From positions 930,001 through 994,000 of the forward strand of contig NZ_AP027274.1 in the NCBI RefSeq assembly GCF_030295705.1: a stretch of 64,000 nucleotides of DNA. Reading direction: 5' to 3'. Below, piece after piece: positions 45,533-56,578 of this stretch (within the stretch, counting starts at the first letter, position 1; every line of letters starts with the position of its first letter). This stretch comes from Polynucleobacter sp. TUM22923 (GTDB taxonomy: Bacteria > Pseudomonadota > Gammaproteobacteria > Burkholderiales > Burkholderiaceae). Made by a program: the position numbers and the translations under genes. Below the pieces are notes generated by a model. The model searched no databases, was not told the origin of the DNA, and worked only from the letters and a program-made list of their open reading frames with translations.

Positions 45533-46429
45533 CTAACTAGCTATTTGATGATTAGACATTATCTCAATAGCCCTGCACAGTGCCGAATGATCCATCTTAC
45601 TTAAGCCATTTGCCGAGCATGCACTCATTAATTGCTGAACAACAGCAGTGTTCGGCAAGGATATATTTAACTCCTTAGCCCCCTGGAGAGCTAAATTCAA
45701 ATCTTTTTGATGAAGTTCAATCCTAAACCCGGGATCAAATGTTCTTTTAACAATACGATCTCCATGAACCTCTAAGATTTTAGAGGATGCAAACCCGCCC
45801 ATCAGCGCCTCCCGAACTTTAGCAGGATTTGCGCCTGCCTTAGAGGCAAATAACAACGCTTCTGATACCGCTTGAATATTGAGAGCAACAATAATTTGGT
45901 TGGCCACTTTGGTAGTTTGACCATCTCCGTTACCGCCAACGAGAGTAATATTTTTTCCCATTAATTCAAATAATGGTTTGACGCGGTCAAAGTCAGATTG
46001 CGAGCCGCCGACCATAATTGTTAAGCTGGCCGCTTTAGCCCCAACCTCGCCACCAGATACAGGTGCATCTAAGTACGCTGAACCAATAGCGTTAATTTTT
46101 CTAGCAAATTCTTTAGTGGTCATGGGCGAAATAGAACTCATATCAACCACAATTTTTCCCTTAGATCCTGATGAAAGACCTTCAGCCACACCATTTACCC
46201 CAAATAAAACATCCTCTACGTTTGGAGTATCGGGCACCATCATAATAATAATATTAGATTTGATGGCCACTTCATTTGAGCTTGAACAAGAAATTGCTCC
46301 AGCGTCCAATAACGCTTTTGATGGTGACTTTGGAGTGTAAACATACAACTCGTGACCACCATTTAGTAGATTCAGAGCCATCGGTGTTCCCATAATGCCT
46401 AGACCGATAAATCCAATTTTCTCTTTCAT
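45533..46429 (-). CDS. glxR: Tartronate semialdehyde reductase (2-hydroxy-3-oxopropionate reductase)
   Basis: 298 residues of the beta-hydroxyacid dehydrogenase family. The Rossmann motif IGFIGLGIMGTPMALNLL starts the protein; DAPVSGGEVGAKAASLTIMVGG and the catalytic Lys in GQTTKVANQIIVALNIQAV are present. It reduces tartronate semialdehyde to glycerate with NAD(P)H. It lies 16 nt after hyi. Confidence 0.95.
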   Translation of the reverse strand: MKEKIGFIGLGIMGTPMALNLLNGGHELYVYTPKSPSKALLDAGAISCSSSNEVAIKSNIIIMMVPDTPNVEDVLFGVNGVAEGLSSGSKGKIVVDMSSISPMTTKEFARKINAIGSAYLDAPVSGGEVGAKAASLTIMVGGSQSDFDRVKPLFELMGKNITLVGGNGDGQTTKVANQIIVALNIQAVSEALLFASKAGANPAKVREALMGGFASSKILEVHGDRIVKRTFDPGFRIELHQKDLNLALQGAKELNISLPNTAVVQQLMSACSANGLSKMDHSALCRAIEIMSNHQIAS

Positions 46430-46445
46430 AATTCTTCCATTTAAT

Positions 46446-47231
46446 TTAGTGATTTAATCCGTGGGTATCAACCCAAACCAGACCAACAGTTGTTTCTTTT
46501 GCTGGCTTGTACTCACAACCTATCCAGCCCTGATAATTCAATTTGTTAAGCGCTTTGAAAATATTTTTATAGTTAATCTCACCCGTTCCTGGCTCATTAC
46601 GGCCTGGGTTGTCAGCTAACTGGATATGCGCAATTCGATCAAAGTACTTATGAATATTGCCCAGCAATTCACCCTCCATGCGCTGTGCGTGGTAGATGTC
46701 ATATTGAAGGTAGATATTGTCACTATCTACAGCATCCATAATTTCAATAGCTTTTTTAGTGGAATTTAAGATAAATCCAGGAATGTCGTAGTTATTAATT
46801 GGCTCAACTAGTAGTTTAATATTTGCGGCTTTTAATTTACCTGCTGCAAACTTCAAATTTTCAATTAAAGTTTTTTCAGCATCAGTATCACTCACATTGC
46901 TTGGCTTGATTCCTGACAAGCAATTGAGTTGAGTAACACCCAATGCCGATGCATATTCAACCGCCAGATCTACGCCTTTTTTAAACTCTTCAATGCGATC
47001 TGGATGGCAAGCAATACCTCTCTCACCCCCCTCCCAATTACCAGCTGGCAAATTATGCAAAACAATTTTTAAATTAAATTGTTTTAATTTTTCTTGAATT
47101 TCCTCAGTCTTATATTCATAAGGGAATAAAAATTCAACAGCTGCAAAACCATTATCAGCAGCGCGTTTGAAGCGCCGCAGAAATGCATCTTCCGTGAACA
47201 ACATAGATAAGTTAGCTGACAATTTGATCAT
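46446..47231 (-). CDS. hyi: Hydroxypyruvate isomerase
   Basis: 261 residues with a TIM-barrel AP-endonuclease-2 fold. LSMLFTEDAFLRRFKRAADN at the start, LLVEPINNYDIPGFIL with a metal-binding Glu, and GCEYKPAKETTVGL with another are family signatures. It interconverts hydroxypyruvate and tartronate semialdehyde. It starts 9 nt after gcl. Confidence 0.95.
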   Translation of the reverse strand: MIKLSANLSMLFTEDAFLRRFKRAADNGFAAVEFLFPYEYKTEEIQEKLKQFNLKIVLHNLPAGNWEGGERGIACHPDRIEEFKKGVDLAVEYASALGVTQLNCLSGIKPSNVSDTDAEKTLIENLKFAAGKLKAANIKLLVEPINNYDIPGFILNSTKKAIEIMDAVDSDNIYLQYDIYHAQRMEGELLGNIHKYFDRIAHIQLADNPGRNEPGTGEINYKNIFKALNKLNYQGWIGCEYKPAKETTVGLVWVDTHGLNH

Positions 47232-47240
47232 ATCAATTCC

Positions 47241-49031
47241 TTAATCAAGTAAACCAGCTAACTCCAGGCCTTTAATACCATCTGGATGTCTACAGTCAAC
47301 ATCTTCAAACTCCATAATGTTGTCAATCTCTGTACCCATGGCGATGTTAGTTACTTTTTCTAAAATAACCTCTACTACTACGGGAACACTAAAGTGACGT
47401 GCCATTTTTTGGGCCTCTATCAAAGCCGCTTCGATCTTGTTCGGGTCTGTTATGCGCAATGTTTTACAGCCTAAGCCCTCAACGACTGCTTTATGATCAA
47501 CTCCGTAGCCCTTCAATACAGGATCATCCACATTTTGATTTTCAAATGCTAGCTGAACACCATAGTCCATATCAAAGCCTCGTTGAGCCTGGCGAATCAA
47601 GCCAAGGTAGCTGTTATTGACCAGAACATGCACATAAGGCAGCATGAATTGAGCGCCCACTGCCAACTCTTCAATCAGAAACTGAAAGTCATAATCGCCA
47701 GAGAGCCCTACTACCGTGCGAGTGGGGTCTGCAGCAACAACACCTAATGCAGCAGGAATAGTCCAACCCAGTGGTCCAGCTTGGCCACAATTGATCCAAT
47801 TTCTTGGGCCATAAACACGCAAGAACTGGCCTCCAGCAATCTGAGATAAACCGATTGTTGTGACATAAATTGTGTCTCTTGGAAAGGCCTTGTTCATTTC
47901 CTCATAGACTCTTTGTGGTTTGATAGGAATATTGTCAAAATGACTCTTGCGCAACATTAGTTCTTTTCTCTCCGCACAACGATCCGCCCATTCTTTAAAG
48001 TCTTTGAGCTTGTTTTTAGCTTTTCTTTCCTTGGCAATTTCAACCAACAGCTTTAATGCAGAACCAGCATCAGACACAATCCCCAAATCAGGATTAAATA
48101 CTCGACCGATTTGAGTTGGCTCAATATCGATATGTACAAATGTGCGCCCTTTTGTGTAAACCTCAACGGATCCTGTATGACGGTTAGCCCAACGGTTACC
48201 AATCCCAAGAACGAAGTCGCTAGCGAGCATCGTTGCATTTCCATAACGGTGACTTGTTTGTAAGCCAACCATGCCTGCCATTAAATGATGGTCGTCTGGA
48301 ATAGTTCCCCAACCCATTAAAGTCGGAATAACTGGGATACCAGTGATCTCTGCAAACTCCACCAACAACTTAGATGCATCTGCATTAATAATGCCACCGC
48401 CAGCTACGATCAATGGCTTGTCAGATGACATCAACATATCCATTGCTTTTTCAATTTGCTTGCGAGTCGCATGTGGCTTATAAACTGGCAATGGCTCATA
48501 AGTATCAATGTCAAATTCAATCTCGGCCATTTGGACATCAATCGGAAGATCAATTAACACTGGTCCAGGTCTTGCTGAGCGCATAAAGTGAAATGCCTGC
48601 TGGAAAGCGCGGGGAACCAGTCCAGGCTCGCGCACTGTAACAGCCCATTTAGTTACCGGCTTAGCAATCGACTCAATATCAACTGCTTGGAAATCTTCTT
48701 TGTACAATCTTGCCCTTGGGGCCTGACCGGTAATGCATAAGATTGGAATAGAATCCGCACCTGCAGAGTACAACCCGGTAATCATATCTGTTCCAGCAGG
48801 GCCAGATGTGCCAATACAAATGCCGATATTACCCGCTTTGGCACGTGTATAGCCCTCAGCCATATGTGAGGCACCCTCTACATGTCGAGCAAGGATATGG
48901 CTAATACCACCATGTTTTTTTAATGCGGAATATAAAGGATTAATGGCCGCTCCTGGAACGCCAAAAACTTGATCAACACCCTCTTTTTCCAATACCAATA
49001 CCGCTGCATCAATTGCACGCATCTTTGCCAT
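47241..49031 (-). CDS. gcl: Glyoxylate carboligase
   Basis: 596-residue thiamine-diphosphate enzyme, the normal length; joins two glyoxylates to tartronate semialdehyde plus CO2. The N-terminal [20 protein letters not shown] block shows Val in place of the usual catalytic Glu (in GVPGAAINP), which is diagnostic of Gcl. The ThDP motif [16 protein letters not shown] (family GDGxxN variant) and [15 protein letters not shown] follow. First gene of the gcl-hyi-glxR-ttuD-pyk operon, divergent from a LysR regulator with a 103-bp shared control region. Confidence 0.97.
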   Translation of the reverse strand: MAKMRAIDAAVLVLEKEGVDQVFGVPGAAINPLYSALKKHGGISHILARHVEGASHMAEGYTRAKAGNIGICIGTSGPAGTDMITGLYSAGADSIPILCITGQAPRARLYKEDFQAVDIESIAKPVTKWAVTVREPGLVPRAFQQAFHFMRSARPGPVLIDLPIDVQMAEIEFDIDTYEPLPVYKPHATRKQIEKAMDMLMSSDKPLIVAGGGIINADASKLLVEFAEITGIPVIPTLMGWGTIPDDHHLMAGMVGLQTSHRYGNATMLASDFVLGIGNRWANRHTGSVEVYTKGRTFVHIDIEPTQIGRVFNPDLGIVSDAGSALKLLVEIAKERKAKNKLKDFKEWADRCAERKELMLRKSHFDNIPIKPQRVYEEMNKAFPRDTIYVTTIGLSQIAGGQFLRVYGPRNWINCGQAGPLGWTIPAALGVVAADPTRTVVGLSGDYDFQFLIEELAVGAQFMLPYVHVLVNNSYLGLIRQAQRGFDMDYGVQLAFENQNVDDPVLKGYGVDHKAVVEGLGCKTLRITDPNKIEAALIEAQKMARHFSVPVVVEVILEKVTNIAMGTEIDNIMEFEDVDCRHPDGIKGLELAGLLD

Positions 49032-49134
49032 GTAGTTCTCCGTTAAGTGTTCTTTTTTCTAACTAGATCATAGGTATACTTTCTAAAAAGATCGAGACTA
49101 CTTTAATCAACTCAATACATACATAAAGTATCGA

Positions 49135-50037
49135 ATGGACAAGTTCAAAGAAGCTAAAGCGCTGCTTCTAGTAGCTGATTTTGGCAGTCTAGCCAAAGCA
49201 GCCATTCAGGAGAACGTAACACCAGCTGTAATAAGTAGGCGTTTAGACGCGCTCGAGCGAAGGTTGGGTGTAAAACTATTGCACCGCAGCACACGTTCGA
49301 TTAAATTTACGGATGTAGGAATGCTGTTCTTAGAGGATTGCCGTAGACTCACCAATGAATGGGATCAGGTAGAAGAAAGTATTTCTTTTGGGCCCCGAGA
49401 GGTCACTGGATATCTAAATATAACTGCACCTGCCGCATTCGGACGACTTCATATTGCTCCACACGCCGCGCTATTCCTTAAGCAACATCCCAAAATTAAA
49501 CTTTCCTTTAACTTTACAGACAAGGTATTAGGCTTTGTACAAGAAGGCTATGACCTATCCATCCGCATTGGTGGAAACGTCGATCCTAATTTAGTTTCCA
49601 CTGAGCTTGCTGTCAATAAAAGGGTTGTTTGTGCAAGCCCGTCCTATCTCCAGAAGAACGGCATCCCTCAACATCCAAAGGATTTGCTAAGTCATGAATG
49701 CTTGGTACTGAATTACAGAGATACCTCACACAATGCGTGGCAATTTCAGGACAAAGGCATTCCTTTTCAGGTAAAAACTCATGGTTCAATTGACTGCAAT
49801 GATGGCGAAATATTGAAAAATTGGGCTATCAATGGTCTAGGACTAGTTTGGCGTTCAACTTGGGAAGTGCAGGACGAACTTAAAAATGGAAAGCTGATAA
49901 CTGTACTGGATGAATTCAGTATTGCGGGTTACAACATTATGGCGGTTTACCCACATCAAAGAATCGTACCAACCAAAGTGCAAGAATTTATCTCTCACCT
50001 TAAAAAAATATACGAAGTAGAGATTCCACCTCTTTAA
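49135..50037 (+). CDS. LysR-family regulator, probable controller of the gcl operon
   Basis: 300 residues. The winged helix-turn-helix reads FGSLAKAAIQENVTPAVISR then LDALERRLGVKLLHRSTRSI; a periplasmic-binding-like effector domain follows. The divergent position next to gcl suggests it activates the operon in response to a glyoxylate-related signal, by analogy with other LysR-gcl pairs. The 103-bp control region contains AT-rich T-N11-A type sequences but no single clear operator. Confidence 0.88.
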   Translation: MDKFKEAKALLLVADFGSLAKAAIQENVTPAVISRRLDALERRLGVKLLHRSTRSIKFTDVGMLFLEDCRRLTNEWDQVEESISFGPREVTGYLNITAPAAFGRLHIAPHAALFLKQHPKIKLSFNFTDKVLGFVQEGYDLSIRIGGNVDPNLVSTELAVNKRVVCASPSYLQKNGIPQHPKDLLSHECLVLNYRDTSHNAWQFQDKGIPFQVKTHGSIDCNDGEILKNWAINGLGLVWRSTWEVQDELKNGKLITVLDEFSIAGYNIMAVYPHQRIVPTKVQEFISHLKKIYEVEIPPL

Positions 50038-50171
50038 GGCATGATACTTTTAACTGAACACTGTAAAGTTATATAAGCGTTGGTAAAAAAGAAAATCCTC
50101 AAGTAGCGCTTACATAACACTCAATATGTTTTAAATATTTTATATTCCTTGAAAGTATTTAAAAACAGACT

Positions 50172-50675
50172 CTAGCGCTTTAAATAATACCCGTAAACAC
50201 AGCGCTGCCCAGCCCTTGAGGGGTTATGTGTATCCTGTATCACGCCATCTATAACGGCAGTGAGGTGCTTTGAAACCCTAACAATCAGTATTCCGAGCGG
50301 TAATTCATTTGCGCGTAAATGAACCTGACATCCCGAACCAATCTTCATCGTTGGTACCCACTCAAATCCATGTTCAAGAATGTAGTCATGAAATACATTT
50401 CGATGATTACCATTTCTAGGGGAGGATCCACCGGCATTAAGCCTACGGGCAAGTTTATCATTTCGTGATTGAGCGTAAGTTGCATTCGCATCTCTTAAAT
50501 CCTCGTACACTGTCAGATACGGCAATTGCAACGCGATTGCAATAGACCGAACAACGCAGTCCCCTGCACTACCCTGAAAGCCCGCAGCCTCTCTACCTCC
50601 ATCATTAAAGCAAAATCCAAGCGCCTTAGATTCTGCCGCCTTTGCTCTGGTGAATAGATTTAAGAAATCCAGCAT
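50172..50675 (-). CDS. Small papain-fold-like protein with Cys/His/Asp pattern, unrecognised
   Basis: About 167 residues from the ATG at 50675; a TTG start six codons earlier is possible. After a short amphipathic N-terminus it shows GSAGDCVVRSIAIALQLPY, then HLTAVIDGVIQDTHNPS. A Cys at the start of a helix, followed at distance by His and then Asp, is the layout of papain-like cysteine peptidases. I do not recognise a specific family, and similar small proteins occur in phages. It lies between the LysR gene and glcB, convergent with LysR, and an efficient terminator (50719-50749) separates it from glcB. Confidence 0.6.
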   Translation of the reverse strand: MLDFLNLFTRAKAAESKALGFCFNDGGREAAGFQGSAGDCVVRSIAIALQLPYLTVYEDLRDANATYAQSRNDKLARRLNAGGSSPRNGNHRNVFHDYILEHGFEWVPTMKIGSGCQVHLRANELPLGILIVRVSKHLTAVIDGVIQDTHNPSRAGQRCVYGYYLKR

Positions 50676-50718
50676 TTTTCTATTAATTAACAATCACAAT
50701 CGATACAGCGATCCAAAA

Positions 50719-50749
50719 GAAAAAATGGATTTGCCTCACGACAAATCCA
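50719..50749 (-). terminator. Intrinsic terminator of glcB
   Basis: On the minus strand TGGATTTG pairs with CAAATCCA (50742-50749 with 50726-50733) and is followed by six T. It lies just downstream of the malate synthase stop codon. Confidence 0.85.
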
Positions 50750-50772
50750 CTCATTCTGACTAACTAAAAAAC

Positions 50773-52986
50773 TTAAGCAAGTGCTTTTTTAACTTCCAAG
50801 CGCCAAGCATGTAACAAAGGCTCCGTATAGCCATTAGGTTGCTCAAGCCCCTTAAAAATAAGATCGCGGGCAGCTTTAAAAGCAAAAGAATCATTATAAT
50901 TAGGCATCATTGGCTTATACAAAGGATCACTCGAGTTTTGAGAGTCGACAATAGCAGCCATTCGTTGTAATGCCTCCTCCACCTCCGGTGCACTCACAAT
51001 TTTATGCATCATCCAGTTAGCAATATGCTGACTTGAAATTCTCAAAGTAGCACGATCTTCCATTAGGCCGACATTATAAATATCAGGCACCTTAGAACAG
51101 CCAACGCCTTGATCAATCCAGCGTACTACATAACCCAAAATTCCCTGGCAATTATTATTGAGTGCATCCCGTATCTCCTCCTTAGACCAATCTGGATACA
51201 GTGCCACTGGTACAGTTAACAAATCATCGAGCAAAGATTCATACTCCGCTGCAATGTCTTGCTTCTCCATGTCCCCCTGAATTTTGGCAACATTCACATG
51301 GTGGTAGTGCATCGCATGCAAAGTAGCGGCTGTGGGTGAAGGCACCCAAGCAGTATTAGCGCCTGCCTGAGGGTGGGCAATTTTTTGCTCAACCATATCC
51401 TTCATGAGATCAGGCGCGGGCCACATACCTTTACCAATTTGCGCTCGGCCACGAAGACCACAATCGAGACCTGCCAGCACATTTCGACGCTCATAGGCTC
51501 CAAACCATTTTGCAACCTTCATCCTGCCTTTACGTACCATGGCACCAGCATACATACCCGTATGAATTTCGTCACCAGTACGATCTAGAAAGCCTGTATT
51601 GATAAAGGCAACCCGAGTATTAGCTGCTGCAATAGCAGCTTTGATGTTGACACTCAAACGACGCTCTTCATCCATGATGCCCAGCTTCACCGTATCAATA
51701 GGAAGACCAAGTAATTTTTCAACCCGGCCAAAAAGCTCACCAGCGAAAGCTACTTCTTCGGCACTATGCATTTTAGGCTTTACGATATAAACAGAACCCT
51801 TACGAGTGTTACCAATTGTCTGAGATGCTGGACGATTAATGTCATACATCGCAATTAATACTGTTACAACAGCATCCAAAATTCCTTCGTAAATTTCTTT
51901 GCCATCAGCCGTAATAATTGCTGGGTTCGTCATCAAGTGACCAACGTTACGTAAAAATAGCAAAGAGCGGCCGTGTAACGTTACTACTCCATCTTTAGCG
52001 TCAACTGCACCAATAGCAGCAGTGTAGTTTCGATCAGCATTTAATGTACGAGTAAAACTTTTCCCGCCTTTGCTGACCTCTTCTACCAGAGTGCTTTTGA
52101 GAATACCAAGCCAGTTTTCATAAGCCAAAATTTTATCGTCAGCATCTACTGCTGCAATTGAATCTTCCAGATCTAAAATGGTTGATAAAGCAGCTTCTAA
52201 TACGACATCATTTACGCCAGCAGCATCGGTCAAGCCGATAGTCTTAGTCTTATCAATTTGAATATCAATGTGGATACCATTATTACGCAATAACAAGGCA
52301 TTAGGTGCCAAAGCTTGACCTTGATAACCAATAAATTGCTTTGGATCTTTTAAGCCAGTACTCGCTCCGTCTTTTAATGTCACTACCAGTTCATTTTGGT
52401 TAACAATATACGAAACAACATCTTGATGTAAGCCTTGAGCAAGCGGAATCGCCTGATCCAAAAAATGGCGAACATAAGCAACAACTTTTGCTCCTCTCAC
52501 AGGGTTATAGGGACCAGATTTTGATGCTCCGTCTTCCTCTGAAAGAACATCCGAACCATAAAGAGCATCATACAAAGAGCCCCAACGGGCATTTGCTGCA
52601 TTCAACGCATAACGAGCATTGAGCAAAGGAACCACCAGTTGTGGTCCAGCTTGAAGCGCTAATTCATCATCTACATTTTGAGTGCTTACTGAAACTTTAG
52701 CAGGCACCTCTTCTATGTAGCCTATTGCTTTAAGGTGCTGATGATATGCAGTCATATCCTTAATGGGACCGGGATTAGCTTGATGCCACTGATCCATCTG
52801 AACTTGCAAACGATCTCGCTTGGCCAACAAAGCTTCATTTTTAGGGGTCAAATCTTTTACAATTTGAGCAAAGCCCTGCCAGAAATCAGAACTTGGAATG
52901 CCAGTACCGGGCAGCACTTTGTCCTCTAGAAAACGATACAGCGATGATGCAACTTGAAGACCATTGCAGTTAGTACGAAGAGTCAT
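50773..52986 (-). CDS. glcB: Malate synthase G
   Basis: 737 residues, the single-chain G form. It condenses glyoxylate and acetyl-CoA to malate. Signatures include [39 protein letters not shown] and [17 protein letters not shown]. It gives the cell a second use for glyoxylate next to the gcl operon; whether an isocitrate lyase exists cannot be seen here. A TTGGCA/ATACTT-like promoter with 17-bp spacing lies in the 77-bp gap to purA. Confidence 0.97.
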   Translation of the reverse strand: MTLRTNCNGLQVASSLYRFLEDKVLPGTGIPSSDFWQGFAQIVKDLTPKNEALLAKRDRLQVQMDQWHQANPGPIKDMTAYHQHLKAIGYIEEVPAKVSVSTQNVDDELALQAGPQLVVPLLNARYALNAANARWGSLYDALYGSDVLSEEDGASKSGPYNPVRGAKVVAYVRHFLDQAIPLAQGLHQDVVSYIVNQNELVVTLKDGASTGLKDPKQFIGYQGQALAPNALLLRNNGIHIDIQIDKTKTIGLTDAAGVNDVVLEAALSTILDLEDSIAAVDADDKILAYENWLGILKSTLVEEVSKGGKSFTRTLNADRNYTAAIGAVDAKDGVVTLHGRSLLFLRNVGHLMTNPAIITADGKEIYEGILDAVVTVLIAMYDINRPASQTIGNTRKGSVYIVKPKMHSAEEVAFAGELFGRVEKLLGLPIDTVKLGIMDEERRLSVNIKAAIAAANTRVAFINTGFLDRTGDEIHTGMYAGAMVRKGRMKVAKWFGAYERRNVLAGLDCGLRGRAQIGKGMWPAPDLMKDMVEQKIAHPQAGANTAWVPSPTAATLHAMHYHHVNVAKIQGDMEKQDIAAEYESLLDDLLTVPVALYPDWSKEEIRDALNNNCQGILGYVVRWIDQGVGCSKVPDIYNVGLMEDRATLRISSQHIANWMMHKIVSAPEVEEALQRMAAIVDSQNSSDPLYKPMMPNYNDSFAFKAARDLIFKGLEQPNGYTEPLLHAWRLEVKKALA

Positions 52987-53063
52987 TTTGAAACCTTAAG
53001 AGCGGATAGAAGTATTTAAAATAAAACTGATGTGCCAATATTTTACGTGTTTTTGTTAACTAC

Positions 53064-54431
<1,368 letters not shown>

Positions 54432-54523
54432 TTAATGAATAAAAAGGGTGTAGTAATAAATATGAGTTGAGTATCGAAATATTGAGTGTCAGAGAGTCGT
54501 TTTATTTAAGCTGCTTGTGTGTG

Positions 54524-55690
54524 TTATTTCTTTTTGACTTCCCAGGAGGAGCCCTGTCTCACTAACTCACGATCACACAAATATTCAGCCGTCTCCAGCG
54601 CATCGCCAGACATTGCCTGAATAACTACCTCACCTGCATTACGTAAATCCGAAATTTTCATCAGCAATTCAACATCATCAATCCAAGGAGCCACAATTGC
54701 GGATTTGCGTCCAATCGCTGGAGATAAACCAGCTAGGGTCAATAAATCTATCGAAAAGCCAGTTGCTGGGCGGGAGCGTCCAAACGCCTGACCTACATAA
54801 TCGTAACGGCCACCACGGGCAATAGGCTGGGGCAATCTATCAACATAAGCGGCGAACATAACACCGCTGTGGTACTGATAGCCGCGTAAATCAGCCAAAT
54901 CAATACTTAACTCCAACTCTTCAGAAAGCAAGGATGCTGCAGACAATATCTTCGTTAACTGACTTAAGGCTTCATCAATCAATTTATTTTTTGGCAATAC
55001 TTGCTTGGCTTGGGCCAGGACATCAGAACAAGAGCCATTTAGCTCGGTGAGCGCCATCAGGGCGTCAGCTGACTCAGTCGGCAAACATTTAGCCCAAAGC
55101 GCCAAGCGTGGGCGATCTTTGCTTTGCAGCAAAGAGTAAATGGCAGCCATATCTTCTTTGGGAATATCTTGTCCATCCAATATACCGACAAGAACACCAG
55201 CATGGGAGAGATCTAGGTGTACCTTATTTAATCCAGCCAAACTCAGTGTTTTAAGAAGCAAGGAAATTGCTTCAACATCCGCCTCCCAAGTAGCGCAGCC
55301 ATAAATTTCAGCCCCTAGTTGCAACTCTTCACGCGCAGAGCTACCAACTGGCGTGCGCGCATGTGCAACGGAACCTGCATAGCAAAGACGAGTGACCCCT
55401 TCACGGTTTAATAAATGCGCATCAATCCGTGCAACTTGTGGAGTCATATCCGCACGTAAACCTAAGGTACGGCCTGAAAGTTGATCGACCAACTTAAAAG
55501 TTTGTAAATTCAGATCAGAACCAGTACCCGTAAGTAAAGAATCTAAAAACTCCAAAAGCGGAGGGGCGACTAGTTCATAACCGTATGACTGGTATAGATC
55601 TAACATCGCACGGCGCAAAGTCTCTACCTTACGAGCCTCTGCCGGCAAAACATCAGCGATATCCTCAGGAAGTAACCAACGATTCATCAT
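54524..55690 (-). CDS. hisZ: ATP phosphoribosyltransferase regulatory subunit
   Basis: 388 residues, homologous to HisRS but without aminoacylation motifs. WLLPEDIADVLPAEARKVE and QTFKLVDQLSGRTLGLRADMTPQVARID are typical. It pairs with the short catalytic HisG to start histidine synthesis. It follows hflC by 15 nt and precedes purA. Confidence 0.95.
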   Translation of the reverse strand: MMNRWLLPEDIADVLPAEARKVETLRRAMLDLYQSYGYELVAPPLLEFLDSLLTGTGSDLNLQTFKLVDQLSGRTLGLRADMTPQVARIDAHLLNREGVTRLCYAGSVAHARTPVGSSAREELQLGAEIYGCATWEADVEAISLLLKTLSLAGLNKVHLDLSHAGVLVGILDGQDIPKEDMAAIYSLLQSKDRPRLALWAKCLPTESADALMALTELNGSCSDVLAQAKQVLPKNKLIDEALSQLTKILSAASLLSEELELSIDLADLRGYQYHSGVMFAAYVDRLPQPIARGGRYDYVGQAFGRSRPATGFSIDLLTLAGLSPAIGRKSAIVAPWIDDVELLMKISDLRNAGEVVIQAMSGDALETAEYLCDRELVRQGSSWEVKKK

Positions 55691-55705
55691 CTAAAAACGC
55701 TATCC

Positions 55706-56578
55706 TCAGTTTTTCTTATTCAAAAACTTAAAGAACTCGTTATTAGGCTCTATGACCATAACATCCTTCTTGTCTTTGAAAGAACTACGGTAGGCCTGAA
55801 GGCTCTGGTAGAACTGAGCAAACTGAGCATCACGCCCAAATGCTTCGGCATACAAAGCGGTGGCCTTAGCATCACCAGCTCCTTTAATCTTTTGGGCATC
55901 TCGATAAGCTTCAGCCAGAATAGTATCGCGTTGACGTTCAGCATTAGCGCGCGTTTTATCGGATTCAGCAGCGCCAGTAGAACGCAGTTCATTAGCTACC
56001 TGCTTACGCTCTGCTTCCATACGACGATAAACAGAGTCACTAATTTCAGCAAGCAGATCGATTCTTTTTAAGCGAACGTCAACAATCTCTACGCCGATAT
56101 CTGCAGCATCGCTAGCCACTTTTTTACGAATACCCTGCATCACCTCTTCGCGCTGCTCTGAAATGATCTCCCGAACAGTACGCTTGGTAAATTCCTCATT
56201 TAAGGCGGAGCGAATAAGCTGACTAAGGCGATCTTGTGCCAAACGCTCGTCACCCTTAAAGCTAACGAAGAACTTGCGTGGATCAACAATTCGCCATTTC
56301 ACATAAGAGTCCACCAAAAGATTCTTTTTTTCAGCAGTGATGTAACGCTCTGCCTCTGGTGTATCGATGGTCAAAATTCGACGATCAAAGAAACGAATGT
56401 TTTCAAATGGCGCTGGTAACTTCACCTGCAGACCTGGCTGCTCAATGACTCGGACAATTTGTCCAAAAGCAAACACCACTGCAAACTTACGTTGGTCAAG
56501 AATAAAAATACTCGACGACAAAACGTAAACTAAAACAATCGCACCGGCAATAGCCGCTAAAAGACGATTTGGATTCAT
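55706..56578 (-). CDS. hflC: HflC, SPFH-domain modulator of FtsH
   Basis: 290 residues with an N-terminal membrane anchor (LLAAIAGAIVLVYVLSSSIF) and an SPFH/band-7 domain (DQRKFAVVFAFGQIVRVIEQ). It forms a large complex with HflK on the periplasmic side of the membrane that limits FtsH access. Its start codon shares one base with the hflK stop. Confidence 0.97.
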   Translation of the reverse strand: MNPNRLLAAIAGAIVLVYVLSSSIFILDQRKFAVVFAFGQIVRVIEQPGLQVKLPAPFENIRFFDRRILTIDTPEAERYITAEKKNLLVDSYVKWRIVDPRKFFVSFKGDERLAQDRLSQLIRSALNEEFTKRTVREIISEQREEVMQGIRKKVASDAADIGVEIVDVRLKRIDLLAEISDSVYRRMEAERKQVANELRSTGAAESDKTRANAERQRDTILAEAYRDAQKIKGAGDAKATALYAEAFGRDAQFAQFYQSLQAYRSSFKDKKDVMVIEPNNEFFKFLNKKN

